From: Kribbella sp. ALI-6-A
Lineage (GTDB): Bacteria > Actinomycetota > Actinomycetes > Propionibacteriales > Kribbellaceae
Direction: 5' to 3'
Assembly (NCBI RefSeq): GCF_001984195.1
Contig: NZ_MTQN01000010.1
Span: 496,001-560,000, forward strand
DNA length: 64,000 nt
Under the pieces are notes generated by a model. It saw only the letters and a program-made list of their open reading frames with translations, had not been told where the DNA came from and searched no databases. Position 1 is the stretch's first letter; each line of letters begins with the position of its first letter. This document shows, piece after piece, positions 15,899-24,537 of this stretch. Made by a program: the position numbers and the translations under genes.

Positions 15899-17236
15899 GT
15901 GAAGGTCGTCGCCCTAGCGGCAGCAGCTTTGTTGTTGACCACCGCCTGTACGCCGGGGTCGGACACCCCGGAGGGCGGCGCGAGCGCGCCGAGCTCGGTG
16001 AAGACCGACGCGGCCTCGCTGGGCGACGTCACCCTGACCGTGTGGGACCAGGAGGTCCGGGGCGGTCAGGCGGCGCAGATGGCCGAGCTGAACAAGCAGT
16101 TCGAGGCGAAGTACCCGAACATCAAGCTGAAGCGCGTGTCCCGGTCGTTCGACGACCTGAAGACCACGCTGCGGCTCGCGCTGTCCGGCAACGACGCCCC
16201 GGACGTCGTCCAGGCCAACAACGGTCGCTCCGACATGGGCGAGTTCGTCAAGGCCGGTCAGCTCGTCCCGCTGGACGAGTGGGCCAAGGCCTACGACTGG
16301 GGCAGCCGCTACCCGGCGTCGGTGTTGCAGTACTCGCGCTACTCCGCCGACGGCAAGACGTTCGGCGAGGGCAACCTCTACGGGCTGCCGCAGGTCGGTG
16401 AGGTGGTGGGCCTCTACTACAACAAGGAGAAGCTGACCAAGCTCGGTGTGCAGCCGCCGACCACCTGGGCGGAGTTCGAGGACGCGCTGGCCAAGGCGAA
16501 GGCCGCCGGTGAGGTCCCGATGCAGCTCGGCAACCTGGACAAGTGGCCGGCCATCCACGTCTTCGGCACCGTGCAGGACAAGGCGACGCCGGCCGACCAG
16601 ATCACCACGCTCGCCTTCGGCCGCTCCGGCGCGTCCTGGAAGACGCCGGAGAACACCAAGGCCGCCGAGAACCTGGTCTCCTGGGTGGACAAGGGCTACT
16701 TCAACTCCGGCTTCAACGGTCAGGGCTACGACCCGGCCTGGCAGGCCTTCGGCAAGGGCAGCGGCGTCTTCCTGATCGCCGGCACCTGGTTGCAGGCCGA
16801 CCTGCAGAAGGCGCTCGGCACCAAGGTCGGCTTCATGCTGCCGCCCGGCCCCGACGCGAACGCCAAGCCGGTCGTCACCGGTGGCACCGGTCTGCCGTTC
16901 GCGATGACGAACAAGGCGAAGAACAAGGACGCCGCCGCGGCGTACATCAACTTCATCACCAGCCCGGACGCGATGAAGGTGCTCACCGCCACCGGTAACC
17001 TGCCGATCGCCGACACCGGCAAGCAGCAGGCGCCGGCCGGGCTGGCCAAGGACGTCTTCGCCGCCTTCGGTACGGCGGTCGACCAGGAGGGCCTGGTGCC
17101 GTACCTGGACTACGCGACGCCGACGATGTACGACACGCTCGGCGCGGCGCTGCAGGACCTGATGGCCAAGAAGGCGACGCCGGAGCAGTTCCTGGACAAG
17201 CTGGAGGCCGACTACAGCAAATTCGCCGGCAAGTGA
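15899..17236 (+). CDS. Sugar ABC transporter substrate-binding lipoprotein
   Basis: A 445-residue family 1 extracellular solute-binding protein. The signal peptide ends in a lipobox (LLLTTAC), giving a lipid-anchored cysteine near residue 17. The mature part has the MalE-like pattern VTLTVWDQEVRGGQ, then NDAPDVVQANNGRSDMGEFV, then YGLPQVGEVVGLYYNKE. GTG 15899 has GAGGAG eight bases upstream. The stop overlaps the GTG of the first permease (GTGA). It captures a sugar or oligosaccharide outside the membrane. No ATPase gene follows, so a shared MsiK-type ATPase elsewhere is likely. Confidence 0.93.
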   Translation: MKVVALAAAALLLTTACTPGSDTPEGGASAPSSVKTDAASLGDVTLTVWDQEVRGGQAAQMAELNKQFEAKYPNIKLKRVSRSFDDLKTTLRLALSGNDAPDVVQANNGRSDMGEFVKAGQLVPLDEWAKAYDWGSRYPASVLQYSRYSADGKTFGEGNLYGLPQVGEVVGLYYNKEKLTKLGVQPPTTWAEFEDALAKAKAAGEVPMQLGNLDKWPAIHVFGTVQDKATPADQITTLAFGRSGASWKTPENTKAAENLVSWVDKGYFNSGFNGQGYDPAWQAFGKGSGVFLIAGTWLQADLQKALGTKVGFMLPPGPDANAKPVVTGGTGLPFAMTNKAKNKDAAAAYINFITSPDAMKVLTATGNLPIADTGKQQAPAGLAKDVFAAFGTAVDQEGLVPYLDYATPTMYDTLGAALQDLMAKKATPEQFLDKLEADYSKFAGK

Positions 17237-18111
17237 GTTCACCGCCCGGCGAGCCCCGCAAGATCGGGTACCTCTACCTCCTGCCGGCCCTGGTCGTCTA
17301 CGGACTGTTCCTGCTCTACCCGCTGGGCCGGGCCGTGCACCTGTCGCTGTTCGAGTGGGACGGCATCTCGCTCGGCAAGTTCGTCGGCCTGAGCAACTAC
17401 GCCGACGTGGTCGCCGACGCCGGCCTGCGGGCGGCGTTCGGGCACGCGCTGGTGCTGATCGTCTTCTACTCGGTGCTTCCGGTCGTGATCGGGCTCGCGC
17501 TCGCGTCGGTGCTGCAGCGCGCCCGGGTGCGCGGCCTGGCGTTCTTCCGGACCGTCGTCTTCCTGCCGCAGGTGGTCGCGATGGTCGTGGTGGCCGTTGC
17601 CTGGCGCCACATCTACGCGCCGGACGGACCGCTGAACGACGTACTGCGGGCGGTGGGCCTGGACGGTCTCGCCCGCGGTTGGCTCGGGGACTACACGTTC
17701 GCGCTGCCGGCCGTCGGGGTGATCGGGACGTGGTTCGAGACCGGCCTGGTCACCGTGCTGTTGCTGGCCGGCATGGCGCGGATTCCGCGTGAGCGGTACG
17801 AGGCCGCCCGGCTGGACGGTGCCGGGTCGGTGGCCGAGTTCTTCGCGGTCGTGCTGCCTGCCGTCCGGGGCGAGATCGCGGTCGCGGTGACCTTGACCGT
17901 GATCGCCGCGCTGCGCACCTTCGACCTGGTCTACGTGACCACCAGCGGCGGACCGGGCAACTCGACCAGCGTTCCGTCGTACGAGGTGTACCACCGGGCG
18001 TTCGAGCTCGGGCAGGTCGGCTCGGCGGCCGCGATCGGGGTCTGCCTGACCGTGCTGATCTTCGTGATCACGCTCGGCGTCAACCGGATCGCCGATCGGG
18101 GTACGGCGTGA
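17233..18111 (+). CDS. Sugar ABC transporter permease (MalF-like)
   Basis: This 292-residue protein has six predicted membrane helices and the permease EAA loop (YEAARLDGAGSVAEFFAVVLP), which docks to the ATPase. It starts GYLYLLPALVVYGLFLLYP, typical of carbohydrate uptake CUT1 permeases. The GTG start overlaps the previous stop by four bases, and its own stop overlaps the next GTG in the same way. It forms the channel with the second permease. Confidence 0.93.
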   Translation: MSSPPGEPRKIGYLYLLPALVVYGLFLLYPLGRAVHLSLFEWDGISLGKFVGLSNYADVVADAGLRAAFGHALVLIVFYSVLPVVIGLALASVLQRARVRGLAFFRTVVFLPQVVAMVVVAVAWRHIYAPDGPLNDVLRAVGLDGLARGWLGDYTFALPAVGVIGTWFETGLVTVLLLAGMARIPRERYEAARLDGAGSVAEFFAVVLPAVRGEIAVAVTLTVIAALRTFDLVYVTTSGGPGNSTSVPSYEVYHRAFELGQVGSAAAIGVCLTVLIFVITLGVNRIADRGTA

Positions 18112-18914
18112 GGGCGCCGGCGGCCGAGCGGTTCGGCAACTACCTGCTGCTGATCGTGTTCGGGTGCTTCGCGCTGGCGCCGATCGTGTCGATCGTCGTC
18201 GCGGCGCTCGGGCCGGACGACGGGGGCAGCGGGTCCAGCGGGCTGGGCAACTTCGGCAAGGCGTGGGAGATCGGGCACTTCGGCACGTACCTGCGGATGA
18301 GCCTGCTGGTCTCGGTGTCCGTGGTCGTCGCCAGCGTGCTGCTGTCGATCCTGAGCGGGTACGCGTTCGGCACGATGCGGTTCCGGGGCGCGGGCGTGCT
18401 GTTCTACCTGTTCCTGCTGGGCATCATGATGCCGACCGAGGCGATCGTCGTCCCGCTGTACTTCGACCTGCGCACGCTCGGCCTGACCGACACGTACTGG
18501 GCGGTGGCGTTGCCGCAGGTCGCCCAATCCGTTGCCTTCGGCACCTTCTGGATGCGGGCCTACTTCCGGTCGTCGAGCCGGTCACTGGTCGAGGCGGCGC
18601 GGCTCGACGGGGCCGGGCACTGGCGCACGCTGTGGCAGGTCCTGGTCCCGCCGGCCCGCCCGGCGCTGGTGACGCTGATCGTGCTGGTGTTCATGTGGAC
18701 GTGGAACGAGTTCCTGATCCCGCTGGTGATGGTGACGAGCGAGTCGCTGCGCACGGCGCCGCTCGGGCTCGCGTTCTTCTCCGGCCAGTACACGTCGGGC
18801 TTCACGCTGCTGGCCGCGGGCGCGGTGATTGTCGGGCTGCCGGTCGTGCTGGTCTACGCGTTCCTGCAGCGGCACTTCATCGCCGGCATGCTGGAAGGCG
18901 CCGTACGGGAGTAG
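18108..18914 (+). CDS. Sugar ABC transporter permease (MalG-like)
   Basis: A 268-residue inner membrane permease with six helices and the EAA loop VEAARLDGAGHWRTLWQVLVP. It has the MalG-like end with a P-x-V-L-V-Y-A-F-L-Q-R-F type segment (LPVVLVYAFLQRHFIAGMLE). GTG 18108 overlaps the previous stop by four bases. It is the last gene of the importer operon and is convergent with the marR gene four bases later. No terminator hairpin is evident. Confidence 0.93.
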   Translation: MRAPAAERFGNYLLLIVFGCFALAPIVSIVVAALGPDDGGSGSSGLGNFGKAWEIGHFGTYLRMSLLVSVSVVVASVLLSILSGYAFGTMRFRGAGVLFYLFLLGIMMPTEAIVVPLYFDLRTLGLTDTYWAVALPQVAQSVAFGTFWMRAYFRSSSRSLVEAARLDGAGHWRTLWQVLVPPARPALVTLIVLVFMWTWNEFLIPLVMVTSESLRTAPLGLAFFSGQYTSGFTLLAAGAVIVGLPVVLVYAFLQRHFIAGMLEGAVRE

Positions 18915-18918
18915 TTGG

Positions 18919-19341
18919 TTACTCGCAGGACTTGAGCAGCGGAGCGTGCAGCCGCTCGGCGAGGACCCGGCGCTGGGTCGGCTGCGCCTCCGTCTGGCGG
19001 CTGAGCCCTTCGGCGGTCAGCCGGACGTTGATCGCGCGCCGGTCCTCGGAGCACATCAGCCGCTCGACCAGCCCGGCGGTCTCCAGCCGGCCGATCACGC
19101 GGGACAGCGCGCTCTGGCTCAGGTGCACCGACTTGGCGATGGTCTGGACCTTGGCGGACTGCTCCGGCAGCTCGGCCAGGCGCTCCAGCACCTCGTACTC
19201 ACTCATGCCCAGGGCATGGCCCGCCTGCAGCTCACGGTCGAGCGCGCAGCTCAGATCCGCGTGCCGGGCGAGCAGCTCGCGCCACTCTCGGACATCGGCG
19301 GTGGTCTCACCAGGACCAGCGCTGACCTTCGTCTCGGTCAT
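18919..19341 (-). CDS. MarR-family regulator of the divergent MFS gene
   Basis: A 140-residue MarR protein with helix-turn-helix KSVHLSQSALSRVIGRLE and wing MCSEDRRAINVRLTAEG. ATG 19341 lies seven bases after TAACGT (19354-19349), with -35 TTGCAT 17 bp further up, so the transcript is probably leaderless. It is divergent from an MFS exporter. The 70-bp intergenic region holds two near-identical 12-bp palindromes, one in each promoter, so it probably represses both itself and the exporter. Confidence 0.92.
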   Translation of the reverse strand: MTETKVSAGPGETTADVREWRELLARHADLSCALDRELQAGHALGMSEYEVLERLAELPEQSAKVQTIAKSVHLSQSALSRVIGRLETAGLVERLMCSEDRRAINVRLTAEGLSRQTEAQPTQRRVLAERLHAPLLKSCE

Positions 19342-19356
19342 GGCGGCGACGTTATC

Positions 19357-19413
19357 ATGCACGCGCATTCAATGCAACTGCAATTAATGCCTAGACATTA
19401 GATGCACGTGCAT
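19357..19413. promoter_or_regulatory. Twin operators ATGCACGYGCAT between marR and MFS
   Basis: ATGCACGCGCAT (19357-19368) lies between -35 and -10 of the marR promoter (-10 TAACGT at 19354-19349). ATGCACGTGCAT (19402-19413, a perfect palindrome) overlaps the end of a candidate MFS -10 (TTAGAT, 19398-19403) and the MFS start codon. The sites differ by one base and their starts are 45 bp apart. Confidence 0.75.
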
Positions 19414-20929
19414 GCAAAGCTCTGTGCTTGTGACACAGACAACGCACACACCAGCACCGGCCCGGATGACCTGGGACGCCCGCCTGTGGGGCGCCCTCCT
19501 GGTCGTCTGCGGCGTGATCTTCCTCGACGGCCTGGACGTGTCCATGGTCGGCATGTCCCTGCCCGCGATCGGCGCCGACCTCGGCGTTTCGCTCTCCTCG
19601 CTGCAGTGGGTCGTCACCGGCTACGTGCTCGGGTACGGCGGACTGCTGCTGCTCGGTGGCCGGACCGCCGACCTGCTCGGCCGCCGCCGGGTCTTCCTGG
19701 TCGCGCTGGCCGTCTTCGGCGTCGTCTCGATGCTGAGCTCCCTGGCCACCAACCCCGAACTGCTCATCGGCGCGCGGTTCGTGAAGGGCGTCGCCGCGGC
19801 GTTCACCGCGCCGGCCGCGCTCTCGATCATCACCACCACCTTCCACGAGGGCCCGGACCGCAACCGCGCCCTCAGCATCTTCACCACCTGCGCCGCCAGC
19901 GGCTTCTCGATGGGCCTGATCCTGGGCGGCGCGCTGACCGAGGTCGGCTGGCGCTGGACCTTCCTGATGCCCGGCCCGGTCGCGCTGATCGTGTTCCTGT
20001 TCGCGCTCAAGCTGATCCCGAACAGCCCGCGCGACGACACCGCCGGCGGCTACGACGTGCCCGGCGCGATCACCGTGACGGCCGGCATGCTGTCGCTGGT
20101 GTACGCCGTGGTCGGCGCGGAGCACGCCGGGTGGGCCTCGGTCCAGACAATCGGCCTGTTCGTGCTGTCGGCGGCGCTGCTGACGGCGTTCGTGCTGATC
20201 GAACAGCGGACCAAGCACCCCCTGGTCCGGCTCGGCATCCTGCGGTCGCCCTCGCTGCGGCGGGCCAACCTGGCCATCCTGACCGTGTTCGGCGCGTACG
20301 TCGCGTTCCAGCTGGTCGGCACGCTCTACCTGCAGAACCTGCTCGGCTGGTCGTCGTTCGAGACCGCGCTGGGCTTCCTCCCGGCCGGCCTGCTGGTCGC
20401 CACGCTGTCGCCGAACGCCGGCAAGCTGGCCGACCGGATCGGCACCGAGCGGATGATCGTCGCCGGGATGGCGCTGTTCGTCGTCGGCTACGCGCTCTCG
20501 CTGCGGATCGGGCCGGAGTCGGCGTACTGGGCGACGGTCTTCCCGACCATCATGCTGATCGGTCTGGGCTTCGCGATCGCGTTCCCGGCGCTGAACATCC
20601 AGGCGACGAACGGCGTACCGGACCACGAGCAGGGGCTGGCGTCCGGGCTGTTCAACACCTCCAACCAGGTCGGTGGCGCGATCGTGCTCGCCATCGTCAC
20701 CGCGGTGATCAGCGGCCAGTCGGCAGGCGTGACCGCGCCGGCGGGCATGCTGTCGGCGTACAAGCCGGCACTCGCGGTGGTCACCGGGATCGCGGCACTC
20801 GGGCTGCTCATCGCGCTCACGGGACTGCGCGGTCTCAAGGCCCGGCGCGCGGCCGAGGCCGCCGAGGCGTCGGAGCTCGAGGCGGTCCAGCGCGAGCTGG
20901 CCAAGGAGGAGATGGAGCCGGTCGTCTGA
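19412..20929 (+). CDS. MFS drug exporter, DHA2-like
   Basis: This 505-residue exporter has motif A (GGRTADLLGRRRVFL, near residue 81) and the DHA2 signature LDGLDVSMVGMSLPAIGADLG. About 14 hydrophobic segments and a charged C-terminal tail (ARRAAEAAEASELEAVQREL) follow. ATG 19412 sits inside the operator half; a GTG at 19430 is a possible alternative start. There is no ribosome site, consistent with a leaderless mRNA. It is divergent from its probable MarR regulator and ends before two strong hairpins. Substrate unknown. Confidence 0.92.
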   Translation: MQSSVLVTQTTHTPAPARMTWDARLWGALLVVCGVIFLDGLDVSMVGMSLPAIGADLGVSLSSLQWVVTGYVLGYGGLLLLGGRTADLLGRRRVFLVALAVFGVVSMLSSLATNPELLIGARFVKGVAAAFTAPAALSIITTTFHEGPDRNRALSIFTTCAASGFSMGLILGGALTEVGWRWTFLMPGPVALIVFLFALKLIPNSPRDDTAGGYDVPGAITVTAGMLSLVYAVVGAEHAGWASVQTIGLFVLSAALLTAFVLIEQRTKHPLVRLGILRSPSLRRANLAILTVFGAYVAFQLVGTLYLQNLLGWSSFETALGFLPAGLLVATLSPNAGKLADRIGTERMIVAGMALFVVGYALSLRIGPESAYWATVFPTIMLIGLGFAIAFPALNIQATNGVPDHEQGLASGLFNTSNQVGGAIVLAIVTAVISGQSAGVTAPAGMLSAYKPALAVVTGIAALGLLIALTGLRGLKARRAAEAAEASELEAVQRELAKEEMEPVV

Positions 20930-20942
20930 TACCGGCAGCAAC

Positions 20943-21016
20943 CGGCTCCGCGCGGAGCCGCTGAAGGTATATGCCGCAGTGCGGGTCCCGGGCTACTCCG
21001 CCGGAACCCGCACTGC
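20943..21016 (+). terminator. Two consecutive hairpins after the MFS gene
   Basis: CGGCTCCGC/GCGGAGCCG (20943-20960) is a perfect 18-bp palindrome. GCAGTGCGGGT (20976-20986) pairs with ACCCGCACTGC (21006-21016), an 11-bp stem. No U tract follows. Confidence 0.65.
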
Positions 21017-21147
21017 TGTGTTCCGTGGGTTGTGCTCGGGCCGGGTGGGCACTTGATAGGCATCCCGACACCCGCCCGATCGGAGTTCACCGTGGTCCGC
21101 TGCCTGCTCGACGCGTTGTCCCGACGCGCCGGAAAGGTGGGTTGACG

Positions 21148-23040
21148 ATGGCCGGCCCGATCCGGAAAGGCAGCCTGCTGGCGAAGCGCTACCGGCTGCT
21201 CGATTCGCTCGGCCGTGGCGGCATGGGCGTCGTCTGGCACGCCCGCGACGAGGTGCTCGGCCGCGAGGTCGCGGTCAAGGAGGTGCTGCTGCCGCCGGAG
21301 CTTCCCGAGGAAGAGCAGGCGGTGATGCGCGAACGGACGCTGCGTGAGGCCCGCTCGGCGGCGCGACTGAGTCACCCGAACGTCGTCACCGTGTACGACG
21401 TGGTCGAGGAGGACGGGCGGCCGTGGATCGTGATGGAGCTGGTCAAGTCCCGCACGCTCGCCCAGGCGATCCGCGACGACGGCCCGCTGCCGTGGCGCGA
21501 GGTCGCGCTGATCGGCGTGCAGGTGCTGGAGGCGTTGCAGGCTGCGCATGCTGCCGGGGTTCTGCACCGCGACGTGAAGCCGAGCAACGTGCTGCTCGCC
21601 GAGGACGGTCGGGTGGTCCTGACCGACTTCGGGATCGCCAGCATGGAGGGCGAAACGACGCTGACCAGGACAGGGATGCTGGTGGGTTCGCCGGCGTTCA
21701 TCGCGCCCGAGCGGGTGCGGGCGCGGGGTGCTGGTCCGGAGTCTGATCTGTGGTCGCTGGGTGCCACGCTGTACACGGCGGTGGAGGGGCGGCCTCCGCA
21801 TGATCGCGGGGCGGCTCTTCCGACGCTGACGGCTGCGGTCACCGAGGCGCCTGACCCGGCGCCGTCGGCTGGTCCGCTGTGGCCGGCCATCGACGGTCTG
21901 CTGCGGAAAGAACCGGCTGAGAGGTTCACCGCTGACGAAGCGAGCCGGCTGCTGCAGCATGCGATCGGGTCGGCTGCGGTTCAGCCGGCCCCGCCGGCGG
22001 CCGCGGCTGCTGGTGGGATGGAGGACAGTGGCCAGCGGACGCGAGTGCTTCCGGTGCCGCCGATTTCCGCCGCGCCGGCCGCAGGTAGTACGCCGTCTGC
22101 GTCTGCTGCCGCCGAGCCTGCGGTTGGAGGTGGAGTTGCGGGTAACGTCCCTCCGTCGGCGGGGGCCGGTCCCGGTACATCCGGCGAGTTCAGCGTGGAC
22201 AGCGCGACCGGTGCGGCCGCTGGTGGTGCAGCAGCTACCGCGGCCGGTGGCGGCGCTCCGCCGGCCGCGCCTGACTCCTGGACGCAACCCGCGCCTGCCT
22301 CTACGAAGACCGGTACGCCTGCTCGGCGGGTAGGGCTGGTGGTGCTGGCCTGTCTGGTGGTGGTCGGCGCCGTGGTCGGCTGGGTACTGCGGCCGACCGA
22401 CGACGACCCCGGCAACCAAACGCCGCAGGCAGGTCAAAGCACGAGTACGACGCCCCGCGCCACCGGCTCGAGCAGTCCGGCTCCGTCGGCCAGTACGACG
22501 ACGACCAAGTCCTCGGCGACCCCCGCGCCGACGACGAGCAAACCGGCCGCGACCACCAGCAGGCCCCCGACCACCACCACGTCGAGCGAGCCGCCGGCGA
22601 CCGGCGTACCGGCTGGATTCCGGCGGCATACCGACTCGTCCGGGTTCTCGCTGCTGGTGCCGGCCGGGTGGTCCGTGGGGCGCGACGGGCAGCAGGTGTC
22701 GTTCCGCGAACCGGGCGGGTCGCGACTGCTGCTGATCGACCAGACCGACCAGCCGAAAGAGGACCCGGTCGCGGACTGGCGGCAGCAGGAACAGTCGCGC
22801 CGCGGCGGGTACACCGACTACCAGCGGATCCGGATCGAGGCGGTCGACTACTTCGACAAGGCGGCCGACTGGGAGTTCACCTATGCGGCCCGTTCCGGGC
22901 GGCAGCACGTGCTGATCCGTGGAGCGGTGACCAGCGACGACCAGGCGTACGGGATCTACTGGTCCACGCCCGAGTCGCAGTGGGACGCCAGCCGGGCGCT
23001 GTTGCGCACGATCACCGACTCGTTCCGGCCGGCGTCCTGA
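21148..23040 (+). CDS. Membrane Ser/Thr protein kinase (Hanks type) with external sensor domain
   Basis: A 630-residue Pkn-type kinase. It has the glycine loop LGRGGMGVVW (21-30), catalytic lysine K44, HRD 140-142 with VKPSN, DFG 160-162, and a GSPAFIAPE activation segment end. After a 120-residue linker rich in Ala, Pro and Gly comes one membrane helix (about 396-415). A Ser/Thr/Pro-rich wall-spanning stretch follows, then a compact outer domain (about 490-630, starting GVPAGFRRHTDSSGFSLLVP). ATG 21148 has GGAAAGGTGGG upstream. The outer domain is not a PASTA repeat and probably senses another signal. The DUF4097-like gene follows 77 bp later. Confidence 0.92.
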   Translation: MAGPIRKGSLLAKRYRLLDSLGRGGMGVVWHARDEVLGREVAVKEVLLPPELPEEEQAVMRERTLREARSAARLSHPNVVTVYDVVEEDGRPWIVMELVKSRTLAQAIRDDGPLPWREVALIGVQVLEALQAAHAAGVLHRDVKPSNVLLAEDGRVVLTDFGIASMEGETTLTRTGMLVGSPAFIAPERVRARGAGPESDLWSLGATLYTAVEGRPPHDRGAALPTLTAAVTEAPDPAPSAGPLWPAIDGLLRKEPAERFTADEASRLLQHAIGSAAVQPAPPAAAAAGGMEDSGQRTRVLPVPPISAAPAAGSTPSASAAAEPAVGGGVAGNVPPSAGAGPGTSGEFSVDSATGAAAGGAAATAAGGGAPPAAPDSWTQPAPASTKTGTPARRVGLVVLACLVVVGAVVGWVLRPTDDDPGNQTPQAGQSTSTTPRATGSSSPAPSASTTTTKSSATPAPTTSKPAATTSRPPTTTTSSEPPATGVPAGFRRHTDSSGFSLLVPAGWSVGRDGQQVSFREPGGSRLLLIDQTDQPKEDPVADWRQQEQSRRGGYTDYQRIRIEAVDYFDKAADWEFTYAARSGRQHVLIRGAVTSDDQAYGIYWSTPESQWDASRALLRTITDSFRPAS

Positions 23041-23117
23041 CCCTCAGCGCCGGGTTCGGGACAGTTGGGGGCGATCCCTTATTGGTTTGAACCCTTTCGG
23101 GTGCTGGACTGGAGCAC

Positions 23118-24353
23118 ATGAGCAACCAGAGCGATTACGACCGCCGGGTCAAGGACATCCTCGACCGGGTCGCCCAGGGCCACCTTTCCAGTGACGAGGC
23201 CGCGACGCTGATCGCCGCCCTCGCCCCGACCGCTCCGGTTGCCGACCAGGCTGCCACCAACCAGCCTTCGACCGGTACGGCGAGCAGCCAGCCTTCGGCC
23301 GGGACGGCGACCAGCCGGCCTTCGGCCGGTGCGGCGACCGACCAGCCTTCCGCCGGAACGGCGAACCGGGAGCCTGCCGGGGACGACGTACCGTCCGCTT
23401 CGGTCTGGGCCGAGGTCGTCGACTCCCCGGACGCCGCCGACGCGGTCCCGGGACCGAAGCCTGCGGCCGGGGGTGAAACCCAGGAGCGTCCGGCTTCCGC
23501 GCCGAGCGGCTCGGTCCCGACTAGCTCGACCGCGGGCGGCTCGGTCCCGACCGGCTCCGCCGCGGGCGGTTCTGGCCCGACCGGTTCCGCCGCGGGCGTC
23601 TCCGGTGCGGCGACCGGCAACGACCAGACCGGCGGCGGCTCCGGCGTACAGGACAGCGTGGTCGACGAGGCCCCGGCCGGCGAGGCCGAGGAGGAAGAGG
23701 TCGAGCACAGCAACGTCCCGGTGCCGTCCGGCGTACGGCGGGTGACGATCCGGGCGGTCGGCCGGCGGGTGCGGCTGATCGGCGAGTCGGCGATCACCGG
23801 GGTCGCGGTGGACGGTCCGCACGTGATCAAGCGGGACGGCGACACGCTGTCGATCAACAGCGAGGGCGACATGGGGGTGTCGCTGGACGGGTTCAGCATG
23901 CTGCGCAACCCGACCGACCTCAAGGCGCACGTGAACGGCTTCGCCAGGGAGCTGTCGATCCGGGTCAACCCGATGCTCGAGGTCGAGGTCGAGGTGACCG
24001 GCGGCAGCGTCGCCGCCGAGCGCCTGCCGGGGCTCACCCGGGTCCGCGTGACGGCCGGTACGGCGAAGGTGACCGACGTCGACGGCCCGATCGACCTGCT
24101 CGTCCAGGCCGGCTCCGCGCACCTCGACGCCCAGATCACCAAGGGCCGCTCCCGCGTCCGCGTCGAGTCCGGCGCCGCCACGGTCAACCTGCGCCGCGGT
24201 TCCGACGTCCGCGTCCACACCGAGTCCCAGCTCGGCCGGGTCACCTGGGCCGGCGCGGTCAACGGCCACTCCAAGGACGTCGAGATCGGCCGCGGCCGAG
24301 CCGCCCTCGACGTCGAGGTCCTGGTCGGCACCGCCCAGATCACCTCCGACTGA
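23118..24353 (+). CDS. Protein with low-complexity linker and C-terminal beta-solenoid-like domain
   Basis: This 411-residue protein has three parts. Residues 1-35 form a short helical module (YDRRVKDILDRVAQGHLSSD). Residues 40-190 are low complexity, with a roughly 9-10-residue tandem repeat of the QPSAGTA type and then a GSVPTGSAAG repeat, ending in an acidic patch. Residues 195-411 are beta-rich with no membrane helix and resemble DUF4097-type parallel beta repeats. There is no signal peptide, so a cytoplasmic location is likely. GGAG lies five to six bases before ATG 23118. It follows the Ser/Thr kinase, and the Ser/Thr-rich linker could be a phosphorylation target; that is inference. Confidence 0.8.
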   Translation: MSNQSDYDRRVKDILDRVAQGHLSSDEAATLIAALAPTAPVADQAATNQPSTGTASSQPSAGTATSRPSAGAATDQPSAGTANREPAGDDVPSASVWAEVVDSPDAADAVPGPKPAAGGETQERPASAPSGSVPTSSTAGGSVPTGSAAGGSGPTGSAAGVSGAATGNDQTGGGSGVQDSVVDEAPAGEAEEEEVEHSNVPVPSGVRRVTIRAVGRRVRLIGESAITGVAVDGPHVIKRDGDTLSINSEGDMGVSLDGFSMLRNPTDLKAHVNGFARELSIRVNPMLEVEVEVTGGSVAAERLPGLTRVRVTAGTAKVTDVDGPIDLLVQAGSAHLDAQITKGRSRVRVESGAATVNLRRGSDVRVHTESQLGRVTWAGAVNGHSKDVEIGRGRAALDVEVLVGTAQITSD

Positions 24354-24423
24354 CCCCGTACGCCGAACGGCAGCGCCGACCCCTTCGCGCCGCCGTACGG
24401 TTCGCCGCCCCTCCACTCTCCGC

Positions 24424-24480
24424 CTTTGAGCACCCCTCAGCCGCGGGCTCACGCGAGCGGCGGCTGAACGGTGCTCAAAG
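24424..24480. terminator. Two-part hairpin terminator between convergent genes
   Basis: CTTTGAGCACC (24424-24434) pairs with GGTGCTCAAAG (24470-24480). Inside, TCAGCCGC (24437-24444) pairs with GCGGCTGA (24460-24467) across a 2x2 internal loop, with a 15-nt loop. It separates the beta-rich protein gene and the convergent MFS gene, so it can serve both. Confidence 0.75.
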
Positions 24481-24537
24481 TCGCCTTCGGGAGTGGGGAC
24501 GAGCGGCGCCGGGGGGAGTGGAACGGGGGCGGGCGGC

